DNA from: Verrucomicrobiota bacterium
Lineage (GTDB): Bacteria; Verrucomicrobiota; Verrucomicrobiia; Chthoniobacterales; UBA10450
NCBI GenBank assembly: GCA_003219175.1
Contig: QHPU01000055.1
Coordinates: 1 to 34,070 of the forward strand
DNA length: 34,070 bases
Direction: 5' to 3'
Both the position numbers and the translations under genes were made by a program. The notes beneath the pieces were generated by a model. It was not told the DNA's origin. It was given only the letters and a program-made list of their open reading frames with translations, and did no database searches. The first letter of the stretch is position 1. Each line of letters begins with the position of its first letter. Below, piece by piece: positions 14,706-22,534 of this stretch.

Positions 14706-15914
14706 TCAAGGAATAAGCGTAGCCTGGCGGCGGAGAATACGATGGAGCGCAAGCATGGCGAAAGCAATGCAGACCACTCCGGCGAGCCCATCGAAGTGCA
14801 ACATCCAGGCAGTGCCATAACGATCGTGCACCCAGCCATCGAGCGCAGTCATATAAACAACCGGCAAATTGCCTAACGAACAGAGTGCCGCGTACTTAGT
14901 CGAAGCGGCCCCTTTTCCGATGGCCAGAAGGACCAACGCCGAAAACGCGGCGTAGGCCACGCCGTTGGTGAACGCATAGAAAAGAACGCCAACCGAGAAT
15001 GAAGCCGGAGTGCGCGCAGCGATGGCCATGATGATGGCGACCGCGGCAATGGCGATTCCGGAGGTGAAGTAAGTCCACCAAAAACCAACGCGATCTGCGA
15101 TCCAGCCACCGACGACGCAGCCAACTGCGGCGACCACGCCGTTCAAGACGCCGGTGACCAGAGCCACCATATCCGCGCTCGCGTGCCAGTCTGGCGCGAC
15201 CGCGGCCCAGACGTTATTCATTGCCCCGGCGCCGATCGGCGAACAAACGAGAATGGTGACGAGGAGAGGGATCGCGGCCGTGACAATGGCGACCAGATCC
15301 CGCCAAAGAAGCAGCATCCGTTGGCGCAACGTTTCCGTGGTTACAATCCGAACATCGGCGACGAAAAGCAGCGCGACCGCGCAGGCCAGCATCGAGATCG
15401 CGAGCGCGGCTCCGGCGATTTCCTTGGAATAATGTGCCGCTAACCAGACTCCGGCGCCGCCGCCGATACCGTTGCCGCCGAGATTACCCGCCTGATACCA
15501 GCCGGCGGCGCGCCCTTTCGCTTCTTCGGCGACAGTGTGCGCCATCATTCCGCCTAGCGGCAACATCACGAGCGTGCTCGCGACCTGCGAAATGAAAACT
15601 ACTGCGTAGATCAATCCGCTCGAGCTTGTTCGCAGCGGAATTACGCTCAGGAGAAAAAGCGTCGCCGCGGTCGTGATTAATCCGATCAAGTACCAGCGCC
15701 GCGCCGTTAGCGTGAGATCGGCGACCGGTCCCCAGAGAAATCGCCAGAGATTTGCGGAAACTCCGAGAGCAACGATGGCCGAGGCTGCCGCCACGGAAAA
15801 TCCGGCCTGCGTCAAAACGAACGGAAGAGTGATCGACGCAAATCCACTGCTGATCCCCGAGGGCAGATCGAGAAAGAAAAAGAGGAATGGCCGGATCGAT
15901 TCACGGCTGTGCAT
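14706..15914 (-). CDS. MFS transporter
   Basis: Twelve-helix major facilitator superfamily protein of 402 residues. The N-terminal half has 'FFFLDLPSGISSGFASITLPF' and a loop 2-3 signature, 'RFLWGPVADLTLTARRWYL'. The second half has the equivalent 'GGWIADRVGFWWTYF'. The overall look is closest to the AmpG/PAT group that moves muropeptides or acyl-CoA, but the substrate cannot be assigned. It lies between the two halves of the complex I locus, divergent from nuoA across 127 nt and just upstream of nuoH. ATG at 15914 is used. It is intact. Confidence 0.85.
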   Translation of the reverse strand: MHSRESIRPFLFFFLDLPSGISSGFASITLPFVLTQAGFSVAAASAIVALGVSANLWRFLWGPVADLTLTARRWYLIGLITTAATLFLLSVIPLRTSSSGLIYAVVFISQVASTLVMLPLGGMMAHTVAEEAKGRAAGWYQAGNLGGNGIGGGAGVWLAAHYSKEIAGAALAISMLACAVALLFVADVRIVTTETLRQRMLLLWRDLVAIVTAAIPLLVTILVCSPIGAGAMNNVWAAVAPDWHASADMVALVTGVLNGVVAAVGCVVGGWIADRVGFWWTYFTSGIAIAAVAIIMAIAARTPASFSVGVLFYAFTNGVAYAAFSALVLLAIGKGAASTKYAALCSLGNLPVVYMTALDGWVHDRYGTAWMLHFDGLAGVVCIAFAMLALHRILRRQATLIP

Positions 15915-15935
15915 GAATGAATTATCTCAATTGTT

Positions 15936-16024
15936 GGCCACGTATTAACACGGATGAAACATAGATAAAGAGTAGTAATGTTTCCTCTGTCGATCAGTGT
16001 AAATCCTTGTCCATTTGTGGCCGA
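15936..16024. repeat. Inverted 'ACACGGAT' dispersed-type repeat upstream of nuoA
   Basis: The left arm (from 15936) reads GGCCAC, then ACACGGAT, then ACA at set distances. The right arm, read in reverse complement from 16024, reads GGCCAC, then ACAAGGAT, then ACA with the same spacing. The arms surround about 25 nt and occupy most of the MFS-nuoA divergent spacer. They may hold or mask the nuoA promoter; no clear -35/-10 pair is visible to me. Confidence 0.45.
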
Positions 16025-16041
16025 CTAAAACTTTCGCAACA

Positions 16042-16416
16042 ATGACTCCGAATCCGTACTTGTTTATCATCGTCTTTGTCGGCGTGGCGTTGGTATTTCC
16101 GGTGATTCCGCTTGGGCTGGCGTGGTTGTGGCGGCGATTCTTTCAGCCGTCCAAGCCGGGCATGGAAAAGAACGCCACTTATGAATGCGGCGTGGAATCG
16201 CTCGGCGACGCGCAGATTCAGTTCCGATCGCAATATTATTTATATGCGATCATCTTTTTGATCTTCGATGTGGAAGCGATTTTCCTGGTGCCGTTTGCCG
16301 TGGCATTCACCGGCCTGCCGGTGGGCGCGTTCATCGCGATTCTGATTTTTCTGTTATTGCTTCTGGAGGGACTCATTTGGGCATGGGGCAAGGGTTGCTT
16401 AAATTGGGCGAAGTGA
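16042..16416 (+). CDS. nuoA: NADH-quinone oxidoreductase subunit A
   Basis: Small membrane subunit of 124 residues with three helices. The conserved loop 'YECGVESLGDAQIQF' carries the quinone-side cysteine, and TM2 'YYLYAIIFLIFDVEAIFLVPF' has the invariant Asp and Glu. I chose ATG at 16042 because the family begins with 'PNPYLFIIVFVGVALVFPV'; the longer frame from a TTG would add nine unrelated residues. It heads the plus-strand nuoABCD group. Confidence 0.95.
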   Translation: MTPNPYLFIIVFVGVALVFPVIPLGLAWLWRRFFQPSKPGMEKNATYECGVESLGDAQIQFRSQYYLYAIIFLIFDVEAIFLVPFAVAFTGLPVGAFIAILIFLLLLLEGLIWAWGKGCLNWAK

Positions 16417-16455
16417 CGCCGCGGACAGTTGGAGTGGCGGAGGATTGGGGAAAGA

Positions 16456-17082
16456 ATGACTGAACAAATCGACGAAGGATTGCGAAGCGAACTGCAACGC
16501 CAGGGCATCTGGGTCACCTCGATGCAGGATCTTTATAATTGGGGGCGCAAGAACTCGATCTGGCCATTACAATTCGGGCTCGCCTGTTGCGCAATTGAAA
16601 TGATTGCGACAGCAGCGTCGCGTTACGACATCGCGCGATTCGGGGGTGAAGTTTTCCGACCATCACCGCGGCAGGCTGATTTGATGATCGTGGCCGGGAC
16701 GGTGACGAAAAAGATGGCGCCACAAATTGTGCGGCTCTACAACCAGATGCCGGACCCGAAGTATGTTATCGCCATGGGCGCATGCGCGATTTCAGGTGGA
16801 CCATTCAAACAGGGCTACAACGTTCTTAAGGGAATCGACCGTTACATTCCAGTCGATGTGTACATTCCCGGTTGCCCTCCGCGGCCCGAAGCTCTGTTAC
16901 ATGCGTTCATGGAATTACAACGCAAGATCGACGAACAGAAACTACGTGGCTCAGACAAAGCGGAACATCTGCGTCCGGATCAACCGAGCGAGTTTCCGGT
17001 GCCGGCTTTCGGCGCACATGATTTGGAACCGACAGCAAATGCAGATGTCTTTCATCCGATGAAGATCGAAAGAGAGGGCTAA
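16456..17082 (+). CDS. nuoB: NADH-quinone oxidoreductase subunit B
   Basis: Carries the terminal [4Fe-4S] cluster N2 that passes electrons to quinone. The four ligands are visible: tandem cysteines C44-C45 in '[12 protein letters not shown]', C110 in '[11 protein letters not shown]' and C140 in '[10 protein letters not shown]'. It has 208 residues, with a C-terminal tail of about 45 residues after the core that is longer than in E. coli. ATG at 16456 lies 39 nt after the nuoA stop, with purine-rich sequence before it. The TAA stop is part of a GTTAAA-type repeat. Confidence 0.95.
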   Translation: MTEQIDEGLRSELQRQGIWVTSMQDLYNWGRKNSIWPLQFGLACCAIEMIATAASRYDIARFGGEVFRPSPRQADLMIVAGTVTKKMAPQIVRLYNQMPDPKYVIAMGACAISGGPFKQGYNVLKGIDRYIPVDVYIPGCPPRPEALLHAFMELQRKIDEQKLRGSDKAEHLRPDQPSEFPVPAFGAHDLEPTANADVFHPMKIEREG

Positions 17083-17108
17083 ATTGTTAAATGAGTTACA
17101 ACGTTAAA
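17078..17108 (+). repeat. GTTAAA-periodic element at nuoB stop
   Basis: GCTAAA, GTTAAA, GTTACA and GTTAAA start at 17078, 17086, 17095 and 17103, spacing 8-9-8 as in the copies after nuoD and nuoJ. The first hexamer contains the TAA stop of nuoB. Stop codons occur in all three frames within the element. Confidence 0.75.
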
Positions 17109-17141
17109 AAGGGAAAGCGGCGTAAGGGTCTGAATGGGGCG

Positions 17142-17211
17142 CAGGCTTCCAGCCTGTGGGGCAACCAGGCGTCTCGCCTGGTTAGTCGTTCCAAGCAGGC
17201 AGGATGCCTGC
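17142..17211. repeat. Array of three REP-like hairpins between nuoB and nuoC
   Basis: Three perfect short palindromes lie in a row: CAGGCT-TCC-AGCCTG (17142-17156), AACCAGGCG-TCT-CGCCTGGTT (17163-17183) and GCAGGCA-GGA-TGCCTGC (17195-17211). All have a 3-nt loop and the core CAGGC/GCCTG. They could stabilise or pause the nuoAB transcript ahead of nuoCD. Confidence 0.75.
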
Positions 17212-17222
17212 GCCATGTCTAA

Positions 17223-17894
17223 ATGCTACCATTAGAGCAAATCAAAACGCGCATCGAATCTGCCGTCAGCGGTGCGAAGATAGACATCGTGGCCAACGGC
17301 GGTCCGTCGCAGCAGGCCTCGCTCTTGATCGATAACGAACATGCCGTCGCAATCGCCCGGTTTTTACGGGATGATCCGGAGTTGCGACTGGATTTTTGTT
17401 CCAATGTAACCGGGGTCGATTGGCTCGATCGGACAATCAAAAAAACGGTGAAGGTGAAGCAAGTTGTCGATGCTGTTGAAAAAGAAGTCGATGAAACAAG
17501 GCAGGAGGTAATTCCGGGTTATCTGGAAGCGGTTTACCATCTATATTCGATCGCACGAAAACATGGGCCGTTGATTATTCGAATGCGCACGACAGATCGC
17601 GCCGCGGAAACGCGATTGCCATCGCTGACGCCGCTGTGGCGGAGCGCGGAATTCCAGGAACGGGAAATTTTCGATCTCTACGGAATTTACTTCGAAGGGC
17701 ATCCCGATCTCCGACGGATTCTAATGTGGGACGAATTCGAGGATTACCCGATGCGAAAGGATTATCGCGAGCCGGACGACTACGAATACGAGCCGACGCC
17801 GCACGGCGATGTGCTAGAGAAAGCGAAACGGCATTACGCGCTACGGCCGCAGCTCGACGGCGCCGAAAATATCGTTGAACCGTTAGACCGTTGA
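17223..17894 (+). CDS. nuoC: NADH-quinone oxidoreductase subunit C
   Basis: Hydrophilic 30-kDa-type subunit of the complex I connecting module, 223 residues, separate from nuoD rather than fused. The signature near the C-terminus is intact: 'AEFQEREIFDLYGIYFEGHP', then 'LRRILMWDEFEDYPMRKDY'. An insertion of about 30 residues, rich in Lys/Val/Glu ('VKVKQVVDAVEKEVDETRQE'), sits in the N-terminal half. ATG at 17223 follows the hairpin array. The final codons and TGA overlap a GTT(G/A)AA-periodic element. Confidence 0.93.
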   Translation: MLPLEQIKTRIESAVSGAKIDIVANGGPSQQASLLIDNEHAVAIARFLRDDPELRLDFCSNVTGVDWLDRTIKKTVKVKQVVDAVEKEVDETRQEVIPGYLEAVYHLYSIARKHGPLIIRMRTTDRAAETRLPSLTPLWRSAEFQEREIFDLYGIYFEGHPDLRRILMWDEFEDYPMRKDYREPDDYEYEPTPHGDVLEKAKRHYALRPQLDGAENIVEPLDR

Positions 17895-17903
17895 AGCGTT
17901 TAA
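17874..17903 (+). repeat. GTTAAA-family element overlapping the nuoC C-terminus
   Basis: Degenerate hexamers GTTGAA, GTTAGA, GTTGAA and GTTTAA start at 17874, 17882, 17890 and 17898, an exact 8-nt period. The element encodes the last residues of NuoC and its TGA, and covers the spacer to nuoD. Confidence 0.6.
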
Positions 17904-17909
17904 GCGGAA

Positions 17910-19076
17910 ATGAGTGCGATAGTTGAAACAATCGAAGCGATGGAGCGGCCGCCGGTGACCATGACTTCGCGGCTCGAGGGCGAATTGCTCGAAGTCTCGA
18001 TGGGGCCGCAGCATCCGTCGACTCATGGTGTGTTCCGGATGAACGTAGCGCTTGACGGCGAGATCGTTCGCAAACTCAAGCCTGTCTTCGGTTATCTGCA
18101 TCGGAACCACGAGAAGATCGGCGAGAACACGAGCTACCTGGGCTCCATGCCATACACCGATCGGCTCGATTACTTTTGTTCGATGACTAATAACTGGGCT
18201 TACGCCCTCAGTGTCGAGAAACTGGCCGGGATCGAGGTTCCTGAGCGCGCTGAATACTTACGCGTCGTTCTAGCCGAACTAACTCGGCTTCAAAACCATG
18301 CTTCGCTGCTGGGTTTTCTACTTAGTGACATGGGCGCGTGGGGCACGCCGCTCATGTACGCCTTTCGCGAACGCGAGAAGATTCTGGACTTGTTTGAGTC
18401 GCTCTCCGGTTCACGCATGATGTGTGACTACATGCGTTTCGGCGGTTGCCGCGTGGACGCCAGCGCTGAATGGTTGGCGCGGGCAAAAGAAATCGTTGAT
18501 CGTTTCCCGAACTTTCTCGATGAATTCGAGAAGCTAATTGTAGAGAACGAAATCCTAATCGCGCGGACTCAGAACGTTGGCAAGCTGTCGCCACAGCTTG
18601 CGATTAGCGCGGGGATCACCGGCCCGATGCTTCGTGCCTGTGGCGTAAACTACGATATCCGCAAAGTAGATGGCTATGGATACTATCCGCGGTTTCAGTT
18701 TCGCATTCCATTAGGTGAGCACGGCGATACTTACGATCGTCTGATGATGCGTGCGCTGGAGATGCGCGAGAGCATTTCCATCCTGAACCAGGCTTTCGAA
18801 CAAATACCTGCGGGTCCGATTATGAATCCGAAGGTGAAGGTCCGCGCTTTCAGACCACCCGTCGGCGAAGCGTATGGGCGCATCGAAGCCCCGAAAGGCG
18901 AGCTCGGCTTCTATCTAATAAGCGACGGGAGTCCGAATCCGTACCGTTATCGTGTCCGCCCGCCGAGCTTTATTAATTTAACTATCCTGGAAGATCTTTG
19001 TCTTGGTCACACTGTGGCCGATGTGATGGTCATTCTCGGCAGCGTGGATATCGTCATGGGAGAGGTGGACCGGTGA
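17910..19076 (+). CDS. nuoD: NADH-quinone oxidoreductase subunit D
   Basis: The 49-kDa-type subunit, which forms the quinone pocket with NuoB. It has 388 residues. It shows '[20 protein letters not shown]', the '[19 protein letters not shown]' motif, '[14 protein letters not shown]' and the C-terminal '[13 protein letters not shown]', all normal. The ATG at 17910 is 15 nt after the nuoC stop. nuoE, F and G do not follow. Instead a GTTAAA-type repeat and a minus-strand phosphatase gene lie downstream, and a diverged copy of the last 32 codons appears 2.2 kb further on. Confidence 0.96.
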   Translation: MSAIVETIEAMERPPVTMTSRLEGELLEVSMGPQHPSTHGVFRMNVALDGEIVRKLKPVFGYLHRNHEKIGENTSYLGSMPYTDRLDYFCSMTNNWAYALSVEKLAGIEVPERAEYLRVVLAELTRLQNHASLLGFLLSDMGAWGTPLMYAFREREKILDLFESLSGSRMMCDYMRFGGCRVDASAEWLARAKEIVDRFPNFLDEFEKLIVENEILIARTQNVGKLSPQLAISAGITGPMLRACGVNYDIRKVDGYGYYPRFQFRIPLGEHGDTYDRLMMRALEMRESISILNQAFEQIPAGPIMNPKVKVRAFRPPVGEAYGRIEAPKGELGFYLISDGSPNPYRYRVRPPSFINLTILEDLCLGHTVADVMVILGSVDIVMGEVDR

Positions 19077-19089
19077 CCAAAGGTCACGC

Positions 19090-19120
19090 GTTAAATAGTT
19101 AAATGAGTTACACGGTTAAA
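19090..19120 (+). repeat. GTTAAA-periodic element after nuoD
   Basis: GTTAAA, GTTAAA, GTTACA and GTTAAA start at 19090, 19098, 19107 and 19115 (8-9-8), 13 nt after the nuoD stop. It is almost base-for-base the same as the copy at the nuoB stop. Confidence 0.75.
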
Positions 19121-19190
19121 AGGGGCCTCACTTACTGCTCTCTCCAGACCCACCCCTGTGCCCTAACTGCCGGTCCTAGCCGGACTGACG

Positions 19191-19209
19191 TCTCTCCCAG
19201 CGGGAGAGA
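19191..19209. repeat. Perfect palindrome TCTCTCCC-AGC-GGGAGAGA
   Basis: Eight-nt arms with a 3-nt loop lie in the nuoD-phosphatase spacer, followed by a purine-rich run of GGGAGAGGAG type. It resembles common bacterial intergenic GGGAGAG palindromes. It could act as a weak bidirectional terminator between the converging genes, but there is no U-tract. Confidence 0.5.
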
Positions 19210-19236
19210 AAGGGAGAGGAGACTGTCGCGCTACTC

Positions 19237-19266
19237 TTCAACGTTTCATCGCTTCAATGAGGTAAC
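19237..19266 (-). repeat. Degenerate GTTAAA-family element downstream of the SpoIIE gene
   Basis: On the minus strand GTTACC, ATTGAA, GATGAA and GTTGAA follow each other at an exact 8-nt period. It starts 5 nt after the stop of the SpoIIE-type phosphatase gene, the same placement as other copies. Confidence 0.5.
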
Positions 19267-19271
19267 TCTTT

Positions 19272-21023
19272 TCATTTGTCCCTGCAGTGCGATTTCTCAA
19301 CCTTAGCGTCCGTCATCTGTCGAACCTCAAGGCCGACGATGCAGACGTCGTCGTCGAAGGTTTCGCGCTGAGTGAAATTTCGGACCTCGGTGAGCAGTGC
19401 AGAAAAAAATTCCTTCGGCGGAAGCGTGGCGTAGCGGCCGGCCGAAAGATGCAATCGTTCTTCAGTAAAGAGAGCGCCGGAAGAGTCTTCGACCTCGAAA
19501 AGGCCGTCGGTAAACAGCATGATCAGATCGCCTTCGGTCAGCGACCGGATTGATGTGCTGTATTTGACGTCAGGGAAGATTCCCATCGCCGGACCGCGCT
19601 GGCCGTCGGCCTGAAGTATTTCCGGAATCAGTTCGCCGCGCTGGAGTCGGAAGGCGGCGGGATGTCCGGCATTGGCAAAGCGCAGTTCAGCCCGCTGCAC
19701 ATCGGCTACGAGATAGAAACAGGTCGCGAACATGGTTGTGCCAGCCTGCTTGAGAATGACGGAGAGGGCGCGATTGATTTTCGAGAGAAGCTCGCCTGGG
19801 TTCGCGGCCACGCGGGCATGGTCTTCCACGAGGCCACGAATCATGCTGGTGACGAGAGCAGAGCGGACACCGTGTCCCATTACGTCGCAGATTAAGACAC
19901 CGGCGGCGGTTTCGCCGAGGGGAAAGACGCTGAAGAAATCGCCGCCGACGTTACCGGTAGGAAAGTACAGACTCAGGAAACGCAAGGCGCTTTCCTGGGC
20001 CGACACATTGGGCGGGACGGTAGGAAATTGCTGAGGAAGAAGAGCGACCTGGAGTTCGCGTGCCATCTGCAATTCCTCTTCCATCTGCTCGTTCTTTTCG
20101 CGCAGCTGCTGGGTGCGTTGCTGGACGCGTTCTTCCAGCTCCGCGTTCAGGGCGAGAAGTTCTTGCTGGGCAGCATTCCGGGCGGCCTCGGCTCGATCGA
20201 TTCGCCCGCCTATAACCTCCGAAACCTGGGAGATAATCCAGGTGATCAAAGCCGCGGAAGCGATGGCGCATATTGCCGTAGTCAACGCCGGATTAACGTT
20301 GGTCCAGTGCGGCAGCTTCACATTGATCCAGCCATTGATGAGCGCGGCGCCGATGACAATGGGGACGAAAGCCCGCAGCAGAACCGCCTGGGTCGAATTG
20401 CCAAGGCACGCGCGCCGAGGCCAGGCCTCCGGGCCAGCCGCGGCAATGAAACTCAGGCCGCAGAGAAAAAAAGCGCAAGCGCTGGAAAGAGCGACCGGGA
20501 TGAATCTGCCGCCATAAAGCAGAGGCGTGCCGTAGCAGTACCCCACTAAAATCACTGTGCCGATAATACCCACCAGAACGCCGAGCGGACCGGCGATCCT
20601 CAGCCATCCTCGGTCCGTCAGTGCGATCAGGCCCTGCGCGGCCAGAAAAAAGGTGAGCGCACTGATCGGCGCCATGCGGCCGGTGGGGACGGTGCCGAAC
20701 AATTGCGGATTACGAACGAACGCTAGATCGATGCCGAAATGGAATCCGCCTGCGATTTCAATCAGCTTGGTGGTGACCAATCCCAGGACCAACATTGCCA
20801 GGAGCCGCGCAATTAGGGGTGACTGCATCGCCAGTCCAATTCCGATCAGGGAAAAACAAAGCGCCTCGCTCGGGGCCATGGGAATGTAACTGGACCTGAT
20901 GCTGGCCAGGAGAGGTATACCGGAGATCCAGCCGATGAATGTCATCGCGCCGAGCGCGATGATGAGATAAGCGCAGATCAGTGTGATGCGGTGGGATTCC
21001 GAATCGTTAGCTGCTTTTTGCAT
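19272..21023 (-). CDS. Membrane-anchored SpoIIE-type PP2C phosphatase
   Basis: Signalling phosphatase of about 583 residues. The N-terminal 270 residues form roughly eight membrane helices, probably a sensor. A coiled coil (about 278-330, 'EERVQQRTQQLREKNEQMEE') leads to the SpoIIE/PP2C domain. Metal aspartates are visible at D362 in 'NVGGDFFSVF', D380 in 'LICDVMGHG', in 'LFTDGLFEVED', and at the end in 'FDDDVCIVGLE'. Such proteins usually dephosphorylate anti-sigma-factor antagonists in partner-switch pathways; no partner is encoded nearby. ATG at 21023 is preferred, though a TTG at 21053 is possible. It is convergent with nuoD and appears to have moved in between nuoD and the nuoD relic. 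Confidence 0.9.
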   Translation of the reverse strand: MQKAANDSESHRITLICAYLIIALGAMTFIGWISGIPLLASIRSSYIPMAPSEALCFSLIGIGLAMQSPLIARLLAMLVLGLVTTKLIEIAGGFHFGIDLAFVRNPQLFGTVPTGRMAPISALTFFLAAQGLIALTDRGWLRIAGPLGVLVGIIGTVILVGYCYGTPLLYGGRFIPVALSSACAFFLCGLSFIAAAGPEAWPRRACLGNSTQAVLLRAFVPIVIGAALINGWINVKLPHWTNVNPALTTAICAIASAALITWIISQVSEVIGGRIDRAEAARNAAQQELLALNAELEERVQQRTQQLREKNEQMEEELQMARELQVALLPQQFPTVPPNVSAQESALRFLSLYFPTGNVGGDFFSVFPLGETAAGVLICDVMGHGVRSALVTSMIRGLVEDHARVAANPGELLSKINRALSVILKQAGTTMFATCFYLVADVQRAELRFANAGHPAAFRLQRGELIPEILQADGQRGPAMGIFPDVKYSTSIRSLTEGDLIMLFTDGLFEVEDSSGALFTEERLHLSAGRYATLPPKEFFSALLTEVRNFTQRETFDDDVCIVGLEVRQMTDAKVEKSHCRDK

Positions 21024-21120
21024 CACCGATTGAGTCTGTCGAAAATATCGCAACCTGTCTACGAAGAGATACCTGGAATGGGACCGGTAGCGCCGTCACG
21101 AAAAGTGTAAGGGGTTGTTA

Positions 21121-21159
21121 GCGCGGGCGTGGCGGAATTGGCAGATGGCACAAATCCAG
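21121..21159 (+). pseudogene. tRNA-Leu-like 5' fragment
   Basis: The first 28 or so bases look like a bacterial tRNA-Leu: acceptor GCGGGCG, TG at 8-9, then the Leu-type D-arm GCGGAATTGGCAGA. No proper anticodon arm, variable arm or matching 3' acceptor (CGCCCGC) follows, so it is not a working tRNA. It is probably the decayed 5' end of a former tRNA gene. Further bases to 21258 are unassigned. Confidence 0.5.
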
Positions 21160-21258
21160 GTAAATATTGGCCGCCGCCGATAGAGGCTAAAGCCAATGAC
21201 GGTTGCGTCGAGCGCGCGGCGATGGTCCGGACCGAAGCGGTCGCGGCCGGAGTCTGAC

Positions 21259-21360
21259 TTAACTCTTATCCTGCAAGATCTCTGTCTTGGTCACACCGTG
21301 GCGGACGTAATGGTGATTCTCGGGAGCGTGGATATTGTGATAGGAGTAGTGGATCGCTGA
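21259..21360 (+). pseudogene. Relic of the 3' end of a second nuoD
   Basis: These 34 codons translate to a sequence matching the end of NuoD: '[20 protein letters not shown]' then 'VIGVVDR' and TGA. Against nuoD (18978-19076) I count 29 of 32 aligned residues identical, plus one inserted Leu codon. Eleven codons differ synonymously and only three change the residue. Nothing upstream resembles the rest of nuoD, and no start codon or ribosome site is present. Confidence 0.85.
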
Positions 21361-21533
21361 TTCAATTGAACCGCGGGGTTCGCCTAGCAGACTGTTCAGC
21401 CGCGTTTTGACGCAACAGCTGAATGAGCGTCAACAACGGAGCCGCCCGGCCACAAAAGACCATTGCGATGTTGGGGAAACATTGGAGTCGGCAATCATTG
21501 AACACGGCGAAGCTGGGCGGTATCGTGCATCTC

Positions 21534-22493
21534 ATGACTCGGCGAAATTTTCTTGGTACGGCGATTGCCGGCGGTGCTACGGTGCTCGCGGGAGGAACGG
21601 TTTTTCAAAAACTTGCTTTAGCAGTGACGACTTCACCTTCCCAATCCACGTTTCAATTGGGCGGCGATCTTTCGGTGAATCGGCTCGGCTTCGGGGCAAT
21701 GCGTCTGACGGGCGGAGGGATTTGGGGTTGGCCGCCAGATCGGGAGAACGCGAAGAAGGTTCTGCACCGCGCTCTCGATCTTGGGGTAAATCTGATCGAT
21801 ACCGCCGATGCTTACGGTCCGGAGACGGACGAGCTCTTAATTGCCGAAGCGCTCTATCCTTATCCGAAAGGGCTGGTTATCGCGACCAAGGGCGGTCTGA
21901 CTCGACCGGGCCCGGGCAGTTGGGTACCGGACTGTCGCCCTGAGCGCTTGTCGCAATGCGTCGATAAGAGTCTGAAGCGATTGAAACTCGAGCGGATCGA
22001 TGTTTATCAATTGCATACCGTTGACAAAAAAGTGCCGATCGAAGAATCGGTCGGCGCACTGAAGAAGGCACAGGATGCCGGAAAAATTCGACACGTCGGA
22101 TTATCGAACGTCACGACCCAGGAAATCGAGCGGGCGAAAAAGGTGATGCCCATTGTCAGCATTCAGAATCGATACAACCTCACCGATCGTGAGTCGGAAG
22201 ACGTGCTCAGTTACTGCGAAAAAGAAAAGATGGGTTTCCTGCCATGGGCTCCGGTCGGCGGTAGTGGAAGAGGTTCGTTAACCAAATCTGGCAATCCGCT
22301 CGAAGAGGAAGCGAAACGTCATAACGTGAGCGCGGTGCAACTCGCCCTTGCCTGGTTGCTGCAGAAATCGCCCGTCATGTTGCCAATCCCCGGAACATCG
22401 TCGCTCACGCATCTGGAGGAGAATATGGCCGCGGCGAAACTTCAGCTCACTCCGGACGATTGGAAGAGGATTGATGGTGCGCTGAAGGGTTGA
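21534..22493 (+). CDS. Tat-exported aldo/keto reductase
   Basis: Aldo/keto reductase of 319 residues, an NADPH-dependent carbonyl reductase family with a TIM-barrel fold. The catalytic tetrad is visible: D89 and Y94 in 'NLIDTADAYGPETDE', K119 in 'VIATKGG' and H161 in 'DVYQLHTVD'. The cofactor region near the C-terminus ('MLPIPGTSSLTHLEENM') is normal. The first 30 residues form a twin-arginine signal, 'MTRRNFLGTAIAGG', followed by a hydrophobic stretch. This suits a protein folded with its cofactor before export to the periplasm. I chose ATG at 21534 because the Tat signal starts there. The stop codon lies inside a GTTAAA-family repeat. Confidence 0.9.
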   Translation: MTRRNFLGTAIAGGATVLAGGTVFQKLALAVTTSPSQSTFQLGGDLSVNRLGFGAMRLTGGGIWGWPPDRENAKKVLHRALDLGVNLIDTADAYGPETDELLIAEALYPYPKGLVIATKGGLTRPGPGSWVPDCRPERLSQCVDKSLKRLKLERIDVYQLHTVDKKVPIEESVGALKKAQDAGKIRHVGLSNVTTQEIERAKKVMPIVSIQNRYNLTDRESEDVLSYCEKEKMGFLPWAPVGGSGRGSLTKSGNPLEEEAKRHNVSAVQLALAWLLQKSPVMLPIPGTSSLTHLEENMAAAKLQLTPDDWKRIDGALKG

Positions 22494-22518
22494 AGCGTTA
22501 AATCGTTGAAGCGTCAAA
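22489..22518 (+). repeat. GTTAAA-family element at aldo/keto reductase stop
   Basis: GTTGAA, GTTAAA, GTTGAA and GTCAAA start at 22489, 22497, 22505 and 22513, an exact 8-nt period. The first hexamer contains the TGA stop. It has the same GTTGAA-type sequence variant as the copy at the end of nuoC. Confidence 0.65.
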
Positions 22519-22534
22519 GGGCCCGGGGTTCCGA

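Noticed and set aside
19077-21360. nuoD-tail duplication as target-site direct repeats of a transposon
   Set aside because: The copies differ mostly at synonymous third positions and are far longer than target duplications. No transposase or integrase is present between them.
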